DNA of 64,000 nucleotides from Strix aluco (Eukaryota > Chordata > Aves > Strigiformes > Strigidae): positions 22,579,264 to 22,643,263 of the forward strand of contig NC_133931.1 of assembly GCF_031877795.1 (NCBI RefSeq). The letters run 5' to 3'. Below are positions 46,801-63,500 of this stretch, in pieces; within the stretch, counting starts at the first letter, position 1; every line of letters starts with the position of its first letter. The notes beneath the pieces are model-generated. The model saw nothing but the letters and a program-made list of their open reading frames with translations, was not told the origin of the DNA and ran no database searches. Position numbers and translations under genes: made by a program.

Positions 46801-47925
46801 TGGAGTAATTTGTAAGCAACTGTTTGCTACTGCTAGTGAAAAGGATTTGGATCATCCTGAATTGAATTCTCTTTTGGGAATTCCCTCTAGATAAGGTAGT
46901 CAAGCCCATCAGTTTCCCCGCAGGCGCGGCAGGGATCTCATGAAATCTGGCCAAAAGGCAGGCAGATGCTCAGGTTACATAGCAGAAACAGAAGATGGGA
47001 GACGCAGATTTCCCTCTGTCAAGCAGCACGTTTTCTCAGACGTGACAGTCACGGAAGGTGCAGGAGTGAGGCGAGAGGGATCCCACCCCTGGCAGTCTGG
47101 TGCAAGGGGGCACAGCAGGAGAGCGCATCCCTCCAGACATGTACGGGGTACTGGTGTGAAGCCGGACAACAGGAATTCCAGCTGTACAGTGTATCAGTGG
47201 AAACACTGGAATTAAAGCGATACCAAAAAAAAGTGTCTTCCCGATAATAAAATTACCACTCTTCTATCAGTAGACAAGTCTTTGAAATAATTAAGAATTG
47301 TTTTAAATTATATTTCATTCTGTGCTCATGTTTTGCATTTGTTATATCCTTATTCTTCCTTCAGGCTGAAGAAACTGCTCGTTTGCTATTCCTGCAGCAT
47401 TTTTTTTCAGACATAATTAAACACTCTGAGAGGTTTCCAGGCGAGTTACAGGAGGACATAACCTGCTGTCAATTGGGATCGACTGACAAGGGGAAGAAGA
47501 ATTAAGCATAATGAAAGGATACTGGACCATGACACCACTGAAAAGGGGAAAGACAGGAAGATGTATATTAGAAGAAGAAAAAAAAAAAAGTAAAAAAATG
47601 CTCTGAGCAAACAAGGCTGGACTGCCTAAAAGGAGGAGGGGAGATCTCTGAAGTGAAGCTGAATAAAGAGGAGAATAGAACTGAACCGTAACAAAGTATC
47701 AGCAGTATTTCTAGAGCAGAACGGCATGCCGGCACCAGCAGCCCTCCAACAGCTGCAGCCTGGCTCGGGATCCCGCTTCTCGGGTGCTGACACACGCAGC
47801 CACCTTTTCTGCTTTTATCAGAACTTTCTGACAGGAGAAAGAATCCGCCTTAAACTCTGCATCGAGTGGAACATACCAAACAACTCTCGCCCTTCTGGAG
47901 CGCCGCAGACTGCAGTGTAACGCAA
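40865..47925. other. Intergenic: no gene seen
   Basis: Mixed composition with no coding exon or named repeat recognised. AT-rich segments at about 45830-46560 and 47250-47420 could be conserved non-coding DNA, but that cannot be judged without alignment. A small TATA-preceded hairpin lies at 44203-44238. Confidence 0.5.
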
Positions 47926-48470
47926 TTAGCTGTGACCCGCTAATTGGCAGCCGTTACCGCGCTAGCGGGCCGGCCGCTGCCGGGAGCTGGGCGAGGGGGC
48001 CACCGGGGCTGCGGCCAGCGCAGCTTGCGCAGACTGGCCGCTTCGCAGCCAGGCATCGCCGAGCCGCGACGCTCTCCGGCCTGCGGACCGCCGTGCCTGC
48101 GGGCCCCGCGGGGCTGGGGTCTCCCTCGGGGCTCCCGGGAGCAGGGCGGGGCCCTTCCCGGGGGGCTGCGGCCTGCAAACCTGGGGAGATCCCGACGCGT
48201 GGCGCCGACCCCCCCCACACACACACCGCGCAGACGCGGCTGCGTGGGCCTCCACCGGCGTGGGCCCGAGGGTGCCGCCAGGACAACCCCCGCGGGTACC
48301 CACCCATGGTGGTTCCTCGGGGCGGGGGGAGAAAGGCCCGAGGAGGCCGGAGCGGCCGCGCCGCCCTCCTCCTCCCCCACCCCCTCCGTGGCCCCGCTTC
48401 ACCCCAGCGCGGCGGGAGCGGGCGGATGGGCGGGGGCCGCGCCGGGCAGGCTGCTCCCCCCGCTGCCGCG

Positions 48471-48791
48471 TGACCTCATGCGCGAGGAAGCGCCGGCCGC
48501 CCCCGCCGCTCCCACCCGGAGGCGGGGGGGGAAGGGGGAGGGGGCGGCCCTGACTCAGCCGGCGGCGGGGACTTACCGCGGGCCGCGCGCACGCCGGCGC
48601 TGACACACTGGCCACGCCGCGGGGCAGCCGCCGATCACGCGCGGGCGCCGGGCGCCCATTGGCCGCCGCCTCACACACCTTTGCCGGCGATTGGCGGCGG
48701 GCGGCCGGGAGCCCCGCCCCCCCCCCCCGCGCGCGGGCCGGGGGAGCCGCCACCTGAATGGGGAGCGGCGAACAAAAAGAGGAAAATAAAG
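48471..48791 (+). promoter_or_regulatory. KLF10 proximal promoter elements
   Basis: In order: a CRE-like TGACCTCA (48471-48478), an AP-1 site TGACTCA (48551-48557), inverted CCAAT boxes ATTGG at 48658-48662 and 48690-48694, and a TATA-like AAAATAAAG (48783-48791). This suits an immediate-early, TGF-beta- and growth-factor-inducible gene. If the TATA-like element is used, transcription starts near 48815; otherwise it starts upstream. Confidence 0.5.
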
Positions 48792-48853
48792 GCAGCGGGC
48801 GGAGAGCGGCGGCGGCGGCGCGGGCTCCGGTCAGCCTCGGCTCCCCGCCACTG
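48758..48853 (+). CDS. KLF10: KLF10 exon 1 with possible in-frame N-terminal extension
   Basis: The exon ends at donor CCACTG|GTGAGT. An ATG at 48758 gives exactly 32 open codons (starting MGSGEQKEENK, then an Ala run, ending GSPPL). These join in phase 0 to exon 2 codons Glu-Glu-Glu-Met. In human KLF10 a short coding first exon also joins here in phase 0, but its sequence is different. The ATG has T at -3 and G at +4. If transcription starts at the TATA-like element (about 48815), this ATG is outside the mRNA and exon 1 is non-coding. Confidence 0.4.
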
Positions 48854-50924
48854 GTGAGTGGTCGGCTCCGCCCGGCGGGCCCTGTGACGGGGGAGGAAGC
48901 GACCACGGCACCCCCGGGGGCGTGTGGGGCACGGGGTGTCCTGAGGTGGGGGTGGGGGAGTCCCTGGGGATGGCGCGACAGGGGGATCCCGGGGGGACGC
49001 GCGGGGACGGCCGGCGGGCCGGGGAAGAGGAGGGGGCACGGGTGGGAGATCGGACCGAGGCGGCGGCTGGAGGGAGCGAGCCGCGGCGGGGGGACCCGCG
49101 CTGCTGCGTGGCCTGCGGGGCGAGAGGGACGAGTGGGGCAGCCCCCGCGGGGAGAGCCCCCACTGGGCAGGCGGGCGAGGGAAGCCGCGGGAGGGAGAGG
49201 AGCTACCGGGAGCCTGTTGGCCCCGCCGGGCCGGCGACGTGCAGCCTGTGTGCGTGCGTGCCCGGGCGCGCTCGGCGCGGGGGAGCGGCAGGCTCCGCGG
49301 CTGCACGTGCCAGGCGGCGGCGGCGGCGAGGAGGGAGCCGGGGGGATCCCGGCGCGGCGGGATCCCGGCGCGGCGGGACCTCGCGAGGCTCCGCCGCCAG
49401 GAGCGGGTGGGCGGTGCGGAGGCCGGGAAGCGGGCTGGCGCTGCGGGGAAGAGCCACCCGCAGCCCCCCCCCCGCCCCCGCCTGCGGAGCCGAGCCGTGG
49501 GCCCGCTCCCCGCGGCGACGCCGCTTCGTTCCGCTCCGCTCCGCTCCACTCCCCTTCCCTTCCCCCGCGGCGGGAGGCGCCGGGCGTGGCGGCGCCGACC
49601 CCCGCCCGCCTGTGAGGCGAGGCGGTGTGGTTCTCCCGGCCGGGCTTTCCTCCGCCCCGCGCGGCCCCGGGGGGCGGGGCGGGTCGGCCCGGCCCTGCCC
49701 TGCCCTGCCGGCGGTGGCGGGCTCCCTTCCTGCCGGCCGCCGCCAGGCTGAAGGCGGGGGCGGCCGCGCGCGGGGAACTAGGTGAAAGGTCGGCGCGCGG
49801 CGGTACCCGCGCGCCGCCGCCGATCACGCTTTGTTCGCATGCCCCCGCCCCGGGCCGCGCCTCGATCGGCGCCGGCCAATGGGCGCCGGCGCGGCGCGGC
49901 GCGGGGAGCCAATAGGGGCGGGCGGGGGCGGGCGGCGGGGGAGCGCTGGCGGGGTGCGCTGAGGTGAAAGTGGCGCGCGCCCAACGGCCGGGGGCGGGGC
50001 GCGGAGCGCGGGCCCCGCCCCCTCAGCCCGCCGCCGTGGGGGCTGCTGGGGGGGGCAGCTGGTGGCGGCCGCTGCTGGCGGCCGCTGCTGGCGGCCGGCG
50101 CCGGTCTCTGCCCCATCCGCCCGGCGCCGGCCGGGTCTCCTCAGAAAGGTGCAGCTTACCCGTGACTGCAGCTGCCTGGGGACGCGGCTTCCAGAAACGC
50201 GGCTTTTCCACCCGGGCCATCTCAGCGGGGCGGGGGGGCGGGGCGGAGGTGGAACTCGCCAGCAGCGCCGGACACCATCCCTCAGAAACCAAAAGCTGTG
50301 TCAGGGATAAGGGTGGAACACACTGCTTCGGGGGCTTCCTGCGTGGGTTGGTTCCGTGTGGTGATCGGTCAGAGAGGGAATATATATAGTTCAGTTCTCC
50401 AAGTTGGTGACTTTCCTTGCGTGGACCAATGCGTGAGACCTTTTGAGTATTTTCTGGAACATTTTTGGTAGCCAATACCTTTTGAAGAAAATGTGCATCA
50501 GTTCCAATACGGTCCTTTCTCGTGTGTCAAAATAAGCACAATACTGAGGGCTGTGTTTAAAGCGAAAATGGAAGGAGGGTGGGATGGGGGAGGAAGTTTT
50601 GTTGTCTTTTTTTGGGGTGAAGATTTTTGTTAAACGTTCAGACACAACACTTGCAATGTGGAATGACTTCAACTGTTGCTTAAGATTTGTGGGGAGTTCT
50701 TTTGTCTCAAGAAAATGCATAATCTTCACCAGATGGTCAGATTTTCCTACAAACAACTTCGTAAAATTTTTATATAAATAAGAAAGAGGGCAGGAAAATA
50801 CAGGTATACCCCCCACATGACCGAGTGTATTTACCTTGCACAGGTTGCCTTCTTATAAGTAACTGCAAAATATTCAAACTCAGCATCAGGTTTAAAATTC
50901 CATTTTTTCCTCTAACCAAAACAG
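48854..50924 (+). other. KLF10 intron 1
   Basis: Most of it is CpG island. A second cluster of promoter-like elements lies near 49876-49942. From about 50340 it is AT-rich. It ends in TCTAACCAAAACAG. Confidence 0.75.
49876..50148 (+). promoter_or_regulatory. Possible second KLF10 promoter and alternative first exon
   Basis: Direct CCAAT boxes lie at 49876-49880 and 49909-49913, followed by dense GC boxes. About 200 bases downstream a plausible donor (GAAAG|GTGCAG at 50148/50149) could splice to exon 2. No ATG in frame is visible in the interval, so such an exon would be non-coding. The elements could instead drive an antisense transcript. Confidence 0.3.
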
Positions 50925-50933
50925 GAGGAAGAA

Positions 50934-54530
<3,597 letters not shown>

Positions 54531-54539
54531 ACCTCTCTT

Positions 54540-57500
54540 GGTTTTTAATTCATAGAAGAATTTATCCCTTTGCAAGGAAAGTAACCTCAAAACAAAATAT
54601 AATGTCCATCATTATGTGTCTTGACCAATGAAACACTCTCTCTTAACTTTTGATATTTTTTTAAGCTCTATAAAGCCCAGAGGGGTGGAATTTCAGGTCT
54701 GTTCTTAGTCTCTGTTTTGCTGTGGCTTGTTGTTTTTTCTCCCCACTATTCATTCTTCCCCCCCCCCCCCCCCCGCCTTTTCTTCAGGCACCCAAAACTA
54801 AACGTGCTTATGTGGACCATTATAACACTGGTGACAAATATTTCCCTTTTGTTGGCGATGGAGCCGCCCTGTCCCCCCCAGGCCGGACCCCAGCCCCTGT
54901 GCCCGGCTGGCGAGGCCCGCGCTTGCCGTCACTTCTCCAGCCCGCTGGAGCTGTCTGCCGGGACGGGGAGAGGGCAGGGCGGTGGGGTTTCACCTCCGAG
55001 GGCAGCGGGGGGGCAGGGGGCAGCACGGTTGCTCTGCCTTCTCCTGCCCCTGCCTGCCTGCCTGCCTGCGGGGGTGGCCACTTAGTACGACCTTCTGCCT
55101 CCTGCTCTGGCTCCCCTGCCTGCAGGGATCCCTGGGTTGCACAACTGCGAGGCTGTTGACTCACTGCGGGTGCCTGGGGCAGGGGCACTCCTTACCTTAT
55201 CCTGTTTGCGCAGTGCCCTGCGTAGGGAAAACCTGAGTCATGGCCCTTTCTTCTTGTTCCAGGGGGAATATGCCATCGCAGCCAGTGCACAGGAGGCGCT
55301 TCCCCAGCAGTGTGAGTCGCACTCTGCCATTTTGCATCCGGGTAATTTACGTTTCATGAGCATAAGATAAAATACCGTAACAGCTCTGGGTCTGACACCC
55401 TTCCACATCTGCAACTAGCCACTGGGCTAGGAAGCCAGGTCCCCTTGCCAGCTGTGCCTGGCACACTGAATCCAGTTTTGTGCCGTGGCCCCACGTAAGG
55501 AGGGCACAAGGAAAGTGCCACCCCCCTGTCGTTATCCTGCCCACACCAAGCCAGTCACGGCTCTCCTCGGCAGCGTGTACAGTGGGCTTTGAACCCCACT
55601 CTAGCTCAGCAGGGAGCTGAACTTAAATCTGACTTCCCAGGAGAGTGCTCTCATGCTGGCATGAAATAAAAGGAGTTTCCGTGCTGTGGCCATCTCCACT
55701 GCCTGTTTTCTGAAAAAAAAAAGCAGCCAATGATGCTTTTTGTGTGGCATCCAGCTCCAGAGGTGTGTGTGGGACATGCCCTGAGAGCACCCGCTGGCGG
55801 CACCACTGGGGAGGCTGCAGAGGAAAGTCTGTTTCTGGCACTGCCGTGAGCTAAATAAAACACAGTTTCTCACTCTAAATACAGAATTTAACAGTAAGAA
55901 GTGCACTTCTGAGTGGTTCCAGCCAAAGGCAGAGCTGTAATTGTGAATTTACCTCACATGCCATTTTTTAAAGCTTAACCATGGAAGCCAACTGGAAATT
56001 AACCCACTGTTTGGAGGTTTAATCCAAGTCTAACCTGAAAAATGTAGTTGAAAGGGCATTATTAGACACCTTTTCAATGCTGACTTTATTGTGTGGTCAA
56101 ATTTGGTTGCATAGGAGGAAAGAATTTGCATGAATTTTTTACAAATTTCTGCAAATAATTAGAATTGCCTTACTCCTGTTTGTAAACCAAAAGCACACCT
56201 CGTATGTTGTCCTCCCACTGGGGTTTAATGATGAAGCCAAACAGAAATGCAAACCAAAATGCTCTCAGCAAACCCCCACGACTCGTACTTGGATGCCAAC
56301 ACTGGCGGGTGCTGGCTGTGGCAGGCTTGCCGAGGCAGCCGCCGCTGTCATTTTCTGTGCAGACACCGGGCTCCGGGGAGCTGATCCAAAGGGATCCAAG
56401 AGATCAGTGTATATTCTTGGAAGCAGATTTCAGAAGTGTCTAAAAACCTTTCATCTTGCTGCTTAGCATTGATCTCCAAAGTGATGTGTGCACATAAAGA
56501 TCAATGCCGCAGTGGTGCCATCGATTACGCGAGTTGGAGCGAGAGACATTCCCCGTCCCGGTGGGCAGGGAAGAGCAGCAACAAGTTGTCCGGGGAAAGG
56601 AGGGAGCGAGCCACTGTGTCCAAAGCCAAGCGATATAACCCCACGCTTAGTATGCCTACCCTGCCAACGGGCGCTGGGGGAGACTGGGGGGCAGAGGGTG
56701 GCTGCCTGCCCGCGGGGTAGTGCAGGCAGCTCGCTCCTACCACAGGAGGAGCAGCAGGGCTGAGCAGGGCTGAGCAGGACATGTTGGGGGGCTCAGCATC
56801 TGGTTATCCCACCCCTTGCCTAAACCAGGACAGATCAGCGATAGGGGACTGCAGTGCCAGGGCACCCTGTACGTGCCCTGAGTGTGCTGTTGCCAGTGCT
56901 CATGGATTTTAATCTCTTCAGAGAGGATGGAGAGAAGGCTGGAAAAAGGCAAACATTTTCCCTTGTGGTTTGGAGAAGGATAATTTCCATTACAGCAGGA
57001 GTATTTGTGGGAGGTTTAGATGCTCTATGAGTGAACTAATATGTATTTTAAAAGAAGAGAGGTCCTGAGCTGGGGCAGCTTGTCTGCAGCCACAGATGCA
57101 GCTGAGACAAGAACCAGGGCAGCCTGTCTACCCATCCCGCCTGGAGAGCTTGGCTTTCTGAGGTTTTTCCTCCCGAGCTTTACCATCCAGTGGTGGTATT
57201 TCAAGACACCCTTAACCAACCAGTGCTGTGATCCTGGCAAAGGGTCCATACAGCTTCTGTGTCAGGGTGGGTGCCACGGTGCAGGCGTGGCACATGCCCA
57301 GAGAGCCAAGGGGAAGGGCTTTATTGTCAGCTGGCTGGAGTCTTGCACACCGCAGGCAGAGGCATCAGGTATTCCCCTGGCAGCTCCCCACTTTTACTGT
57401 AAATAGATGATTCATTTGTCTGCTTTGGCAACAAACTTAGATCACCAAGGGAACACTCACAAGCTGTCAGAAAAGTTAGAGCACAAAATCAGGTCAAGAG

Positions 57501-60500
57501 AAATGATGAATGAATGAATACGTGCATTACGGGCTCAAGTTCTCTGTTCTGTACCACAGATTTTCTGCAGAAATCTTTGCTTCTCTTGGAGAGTGTGGTC
57601 AGAGGGGTAATATTCAGCTAGAACAAATGTTTTTGGAATATGTCTTACGATGTAATCTAGCATGTCACATGGAGCTTCTATGTCTTTTCTAGGGATGTGG
57701 GCATCTGCAACACTTTCTGTTCTCACCAAAACAAAATGTGATACTTTAGCAATAAGAAAACAAGAGCAAAACACATCTTTAGCCATCATGAGAAGATGGG
57801 GCTAAACTTGCTAAAATGCTTGCTGTGTTGTGATATAAATCAATTAATAATCATATAAAATGCATTAAATAATTCAGAAGCTTTGTTAGGATACCACAGT
57901 TTTGATGAAACTTTATACTTGCTTGTGTATTCTACTCTGAAAGTCAAGGTAATTGTCTGGTGAAAAAAATTCTGCTGTTACTGCTACTTCAACTACTCTG
58001 AAGGTTCTGGTAGGTGTCAAGGTACTCGCATGGCAACAACTTCCCAAATAAACGGATGCAGCAGTTGTGGGGACTGCCCATGTGCCAGCAGCTGTGGCGA
58101 GGCACAAGCACACCCTGCCTTGGCTAAATATTCCCCAGGGCCTTGGCAAAACTTAAATGTCTTTGAATAGTTGAGGCATAGAGCATCTCCTCTCTGCCCA
58201 GCTTATCTCCTGGCTGCTTCCAACACATGCAGGAGGAACTGACATTTAGCAAGTCTATTTTTTTTTTTTAAACCTTCACAAACTTCGTATTTCATCAATA
58301 CTATCTGGGCTGAATTCCATACAGTTGTCATCATTTTAATTGTGAGGGCTGGGATCTTTGCAGCGATAGCCAGGGGACTGGCACGAAGTACTTACTGTGA
58401 ACAGCAACCTCAGGCAGTTTAAACACTTCTGCTTGGAAAACAGAGCTTTTAATTTTTAATTGCCTAGCAGGCAGCTGGAAAGTACAACCACCACCTCCCC
58501 AAAATGAAAAGAGAGAGTATCTCATGCAACCTGAGTAGAATTAAAGAAAATATAGAGTACAGAGAGTACATTAATGGCCTAAAATGCAGGGTGGTCAAAA
58601 CGTTAATGAAACCCTCACCAACCAAATGATAAAGCAACTTCCCTGACCGCCCATCAGCCACGATGTAACATCGCCAGTCGTTGCACACCAGAGGAGCAGT
58701 CGCTAAATAAAAAGGCAGTTAAAAGCCGCAGCTTGGCAAGAGGACGGAGCAGCCATCTTCAAACAAGCTATGCAATCAGCTTAATGAAGACGTAATCCTT
58801 GATCAGCTGTAATCAGTATTCCTTGGATAATCCTGACTAAGGTGGAAGGGAGTGCAAAGGCAGAAGCAAGGGCCAGGGTAGCCAAAGGGATTCCCCCGTT
58901 TGCAGCTGCAGCACAGAGTGCGCAGGGATGGCCAGAGAGCTTCTGCTGCCCCTGGGGCTGTACAGCCTGTGAGCACTGGTGCATTGTGCCGCTGCTGGGG
59001 TATGATCACTACGTGGGTTTAGGGAGCAGTTGCCTTTAATGCTCTTGGTTGAGCATAACCAGTTTTATTTCCTTTTCTTCACCCCACCAACATTACCTGC
59101 CTTCATGGTGCCACACAAGTGCTCTGGGGCCCTTTTGGGCTCCCTGGAGCTGTCAGACTCCCTGCCCTCCCCGGGATGAGAGCACTCAGTCCTGCCTGCA
59201 AGCAGCTGCATGTTGCCTGCAGGAGAGGGCATCCCCCATGCCCCTGGGCTGCGGGATGGGTTATAGGGAGCTCCCACTGCTGGGAATTAGGCCATGAGCT
59301 TCCCATCAGCACCACAGCCCTTCCACCTGTCAGGTGATGGTCACCCTGTTATCCTGTCCCCGCATCGCCCCGGCACCCTGCTGCTCCTGGCTCTGCACCA
59401 GCTTCCACAGCTCAGAGCAGAGCTTGGGAAATGGGAACCCACAAGTAACCCTGCTGCGTGGGAGCCTTCGCTGGGGGCACTGGAGCAGCTTGAACCCCAC
59501 GATGGAGCCATGCCACTGCCTGGCCACATCCCTCGCTGACCCTGACCCATGGGCTTGCCTTCCCTGCCAGCATCGGCACTCACTGAGCCCCAGCCCTGCT
59601 CGGCAGCAGTCTGAAATCTGGGTGTCTTCTCACGAAGCCTGGGAGATGTGTCTCTGGGACCTCACCTCCTCGCTCAGCCACGGCTGAGATGACCCATGAG
59701 CTTTCCATGCTGCCAGCAAAGCTGGTGGCTGCTCAGGAGGGTGGTGTGATCACCTCCATCTCCTTGAGCTAGGAAACCATGCTGGCAAAAGACTCTTGCC
59801 GTTTCCTGAAATAAAGGGGAAACTGGCATCCCCATGAAATTCTCAATGCAGTACATGGGTCAAAAATACCTGTCATTGAGCTAAGAAGAAGGAAATTGTT
59901 AACATCTGGAAGTACCCAGAGGGAAGCAGAGCAGCTAGAAAGGACAAGGACTTACAGATTAGCTGGCCTAGATAGCATCGCTTGTGTCTCACATGGATTC
60001 ATCTTAACAATAACTCTCCTAGCCATGGGACAGCAGGAATTATTTCAGGTCTTTCCATAGGAAAACATCGAAGTGGTTAGTTGCTAATCTGCAGCTGGGG
60101 GGATCTTTTCATTATTTTTTTTTTCCATTTATGCAAGAGACTTTTCAATTCCCTATTTAAGTGAAGCAACATGTATGATGAGTCGATGATGAGTCACCAG
60201 GCCAGGAAAAAAGCTACAGGAAGGCTGGACTATTTATAAAAGAAAGAAAGGAAATATATTCTAGATGCAGATAGATCTGGAAGGTGACTCCAACTTCTTT
60301 TGTGGGATCACGTATTCCAGACGCCAGACAGCAAACCTCCCAGGAAGGAGAAGAGAAGCACTGGCAGGGTATACATGCTTTTTTGGAAAGAATTCATTAA
60401 TATTGCACAGAGCAGCACAGGCTGCAGAGCAATCCGTCCGCTCACCCCTGACGCAGCTCTCCTCTGAGGGGCATGGCCAAGCAGCCAGGCTCCCCCTCGT

Positions 60501-63500
60501 TCCTGACTTTGCAGCGGCTCCGCACACCGAGAGGGGAGGTAAGCCAGCCCGAGCTCTCTGCCACCATGGCACAAGCGTTGGCTGTGTGTGCCAAGGCAGC
60601 TCATCACGAGTAAGGTCAGATACTACCGTGTGAGTCACCACAGCTGGCGGCGCAGATGTGGGGCTCTGCCAGGCAAGCAGAGGAGGAGGTGGAGGTGTCT
60701 GGAGGGTCTTCCTCCCCCTCACTCTCTGTTGGCTCCTCTGCTGGGAGGTACTGGACCATGAGCAGGAAGCCTCGCCATGATTCAGTCCCTCCAGCTCTCG
60801 GCTCATCCTGCTCACACCATCTTATCGCGAGGTGGGATGGAGAGGTGCCACTGGGGAATAAACAAACTAAAAAGCTATTTGGCAATAATTGTGAAGCCTT
60901 GGCATGCCTGGCAAGGGCATTACTGAGTGTGCAAACTGACCTAGGTGGTCCTACAACCTGGATATACCACTGCCTGACACTGGGCTTGGGCAGCGGAAAG
61001 CAACGAAAGCTTCACCTCCACCAGACACTGCCAAAGCTGTCTCTAAGAGCATGTGCAAGCAGCGTGGTGTGGCCTCCTCACACAGCAAATGATCACGCAT
61101 GTCCCTGGGTTTTGAGAGTTAAATTTTGGTTAATTGTAGCTGCTCTGGGATGTGGTTGGGTGGGGTCGGAGGGAAGGATCCGTTGCCAAGTGGCAAAGAG
61201 CACCTGAGGTTTTGAAAGTCCCAGATGCAAAACACGTTCAATGTCTTCTGGATGGGGTTAGACTGCACCAATACCTGATGTTTTCAGTGCAGGGGGCTCT
61301 GCAGCCCGGGTCATTCAGGTGGCTGACACAGCTTTGCCCTCATGCCCCTGCCCTGTGCTCACATAATCCCTACTTCTGACACTGGATCAAAATCCATCAC
61401 AAAACCATGTCACAGCACAGTTAGACAGGTGCTTAAACAGGCCACATGGACTGGAAGGTGATGAGCTTTCTTTATCACTTTAGACACGGATTATGTGCTG
61501 GTGGCTTGATTCAGCACTCACAGTTCTCATCCAAGATGTGGTTTGGTGCCGATGTTCAGTGCAAGTCCCAGTTTGTGGGTTACCTGAATGAGTTACTTAA
61601 TGAGTTTTAACATGTTTAGGAGTTTATTTAGGTTCTAGTTTCATAAAGCACTGGATCTGGGGAAGAAGGAGGACAGATCTTTAGTGTTTAAGTGATAATT
61701 TCTCTTGACTAAGTGTACACAAGGTGAAAAAATGGTCTGTACTATTCACACACCATTTCAGACTTTGAATGGACAGCAGTTCAGTGAGTAAATAGCATGA
61801 GCTGGGTGACAGCTCCTCAACTAGTGCATCTTTAAAGAAATCACCCAAATCAGCATGTTTATGGGGGGAAATCAAAGTGATGCCTCACTTGAGGAAAGTT
61901 AGTTTTGTTTGCTAAGGTTAAGAGAGTTGGCTGCCTTTGTTACCCACAGCCTTTAAGGAAAAAAAGGAGGGCACACAATTTGTATGTGCTTAAAGTATTG
62001 TTGGTGTTAGTAGATAACAAGAAAAGAAAAAGAAATGCGCTCCTGTGAGGGTGGTTTTTACCACCACCATCAATGGAAATTTTGCAATGATGTATTAACG
62101 GATTTAGTTTTGCAACACTGCTGCTGGGGAGGAGGAGAATTCCTCAGCAGCATAACGTGGTGCTGTCTCAGCTTCATCATGTCGTATCTAATATGGGCCC
62201 TGCCTCTTGAAAGCACTTAAGCCTGTGTTGAAAGCCATTCCAACACTAAAGCAAACTTTAAATTGTCTTGAAACGTGTTGTTTTCCTGAATCACTTAAAT
62301 AAAAATCATCCCTGCAATAAGGAATCGATCTGCTTTATTTCTGTGCATTGCTAATGTCATTGGTTGGCTTAAATGGGCTATAAAACAAACCATTTCTTCT
62401 GCTTGAGTAGTGCTGTTGTGATACACAGTCTGCGATGGCTGGGAGCTCTTGGGAAGGCACTGCCTTATTCCACAGAGACTTAGCAGGGCTTGCTGGGTCT
62501 GGTGTCTTCAAACTAGGTTTCAGAAGTTATGATATCTGCTGCTTTGCTTTGTTGCCAGGCAGGACAGCCTGCGGTGGTTAAGTCTGCAGTTTGGAGACAA
62601 CCCTCAGTGTCGGTATTGTGCTGGCAATGATTTAGGGTTTCTTTCTCCTGGACTCTCACCTGCCTGTCTTGAGTTCTGAGCCTTTGGTATACAGTTACTC
62701 TATGAAAGCTTTGGTTCTTGTCTTATTGACAACTATGCTAGACTTGCTTGGCAGAGATGATTACCCATGCCCAGGAGAGTCAGGAGGACCAAGCATCACT
62801 TGGTATCAAGGGTGCAGGGCAGTTTTCACTTCCCCCTGTTCTTCCTCTTCTGGGTGCTGATTGGCTGGGGAGGAGGGAGCTGGGTTGTGGCCTCCCCACC
62901 CTGAGCCTCTGCACTAATACACCTCAGAAGTGGGGCTTGGGGAGAAGGGGAAAACCAGGTAGGAAGAGCAGAGGTACAGGGCCACCCCTCCACCCACCTG
63001 CACCGGGAACCACAGCCAAGGCACGGCCTTGCCACTAATTACTGTAATTAATACCCATGCAACAGGAACTCTTTACAACTCTGAGCACTGATTGCAATGT
63101 AGTTTCAGTGCTGGGTTTGAAGCCACAGGACTCTGTTAGTGCCACTGAAGTATAATAAAACACTGCTATTAATTAACTCTTTTGCCTTTTGGCCTGTTTT
63201 TTCCTGGTACTTTTTGTTTGCACACTGATACTCTCCTTTCTGTTTTCCTTGCTGCTGCTTATTTCTTTCTCTCTTCAAATTTAATTCCCCATCCTCTCCA
63301 CAGTTGCTTTGCCACCATTTTAATTTGTCTCCAGTTTTGTGGGTGCACTGCACAACAGGAAACGGGATGTTTTGATATGCTGGGTTGGATTTTAAACTTT
63401 TGACAAACACGGATATTTCCCATGGCAACAATCCCCATATGATACAGCACACAGCACAAGCCTTGCTCTTGCAGAAACAAATGTCACTCTGCAGTGTTGA

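Larger units (their letters stand above)
47930..50340. promoter_or_regulatory. CpG island of KLF10
   Basis: A 2.4-kb CpG-dense region spans the KLF10 promoter, exon 1 and most of intron 1. It has G-runs able to form quadruplexes (about 48521-48545 and 49915-49942), two separate pairs of CCAAT boxes and many GC boxes. Very long open frames on both strands here are composition artefacts. Confidence 0.85.

Noticed and set aside
47962-49827. 621-codon minus-strand open frame over the KLF10 promoter
   Set aside because: Pro/Arg/Ala/Gly-rich translation of a CpG island where stop codons are rare; overlapping frames on both strands are equally open.
60656-61207. 183-codon open frame in the distal intergenic region
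   Set aside because: No recognisable domain or splice context and an opposing frame of similar length (60261-60815); probably chance.
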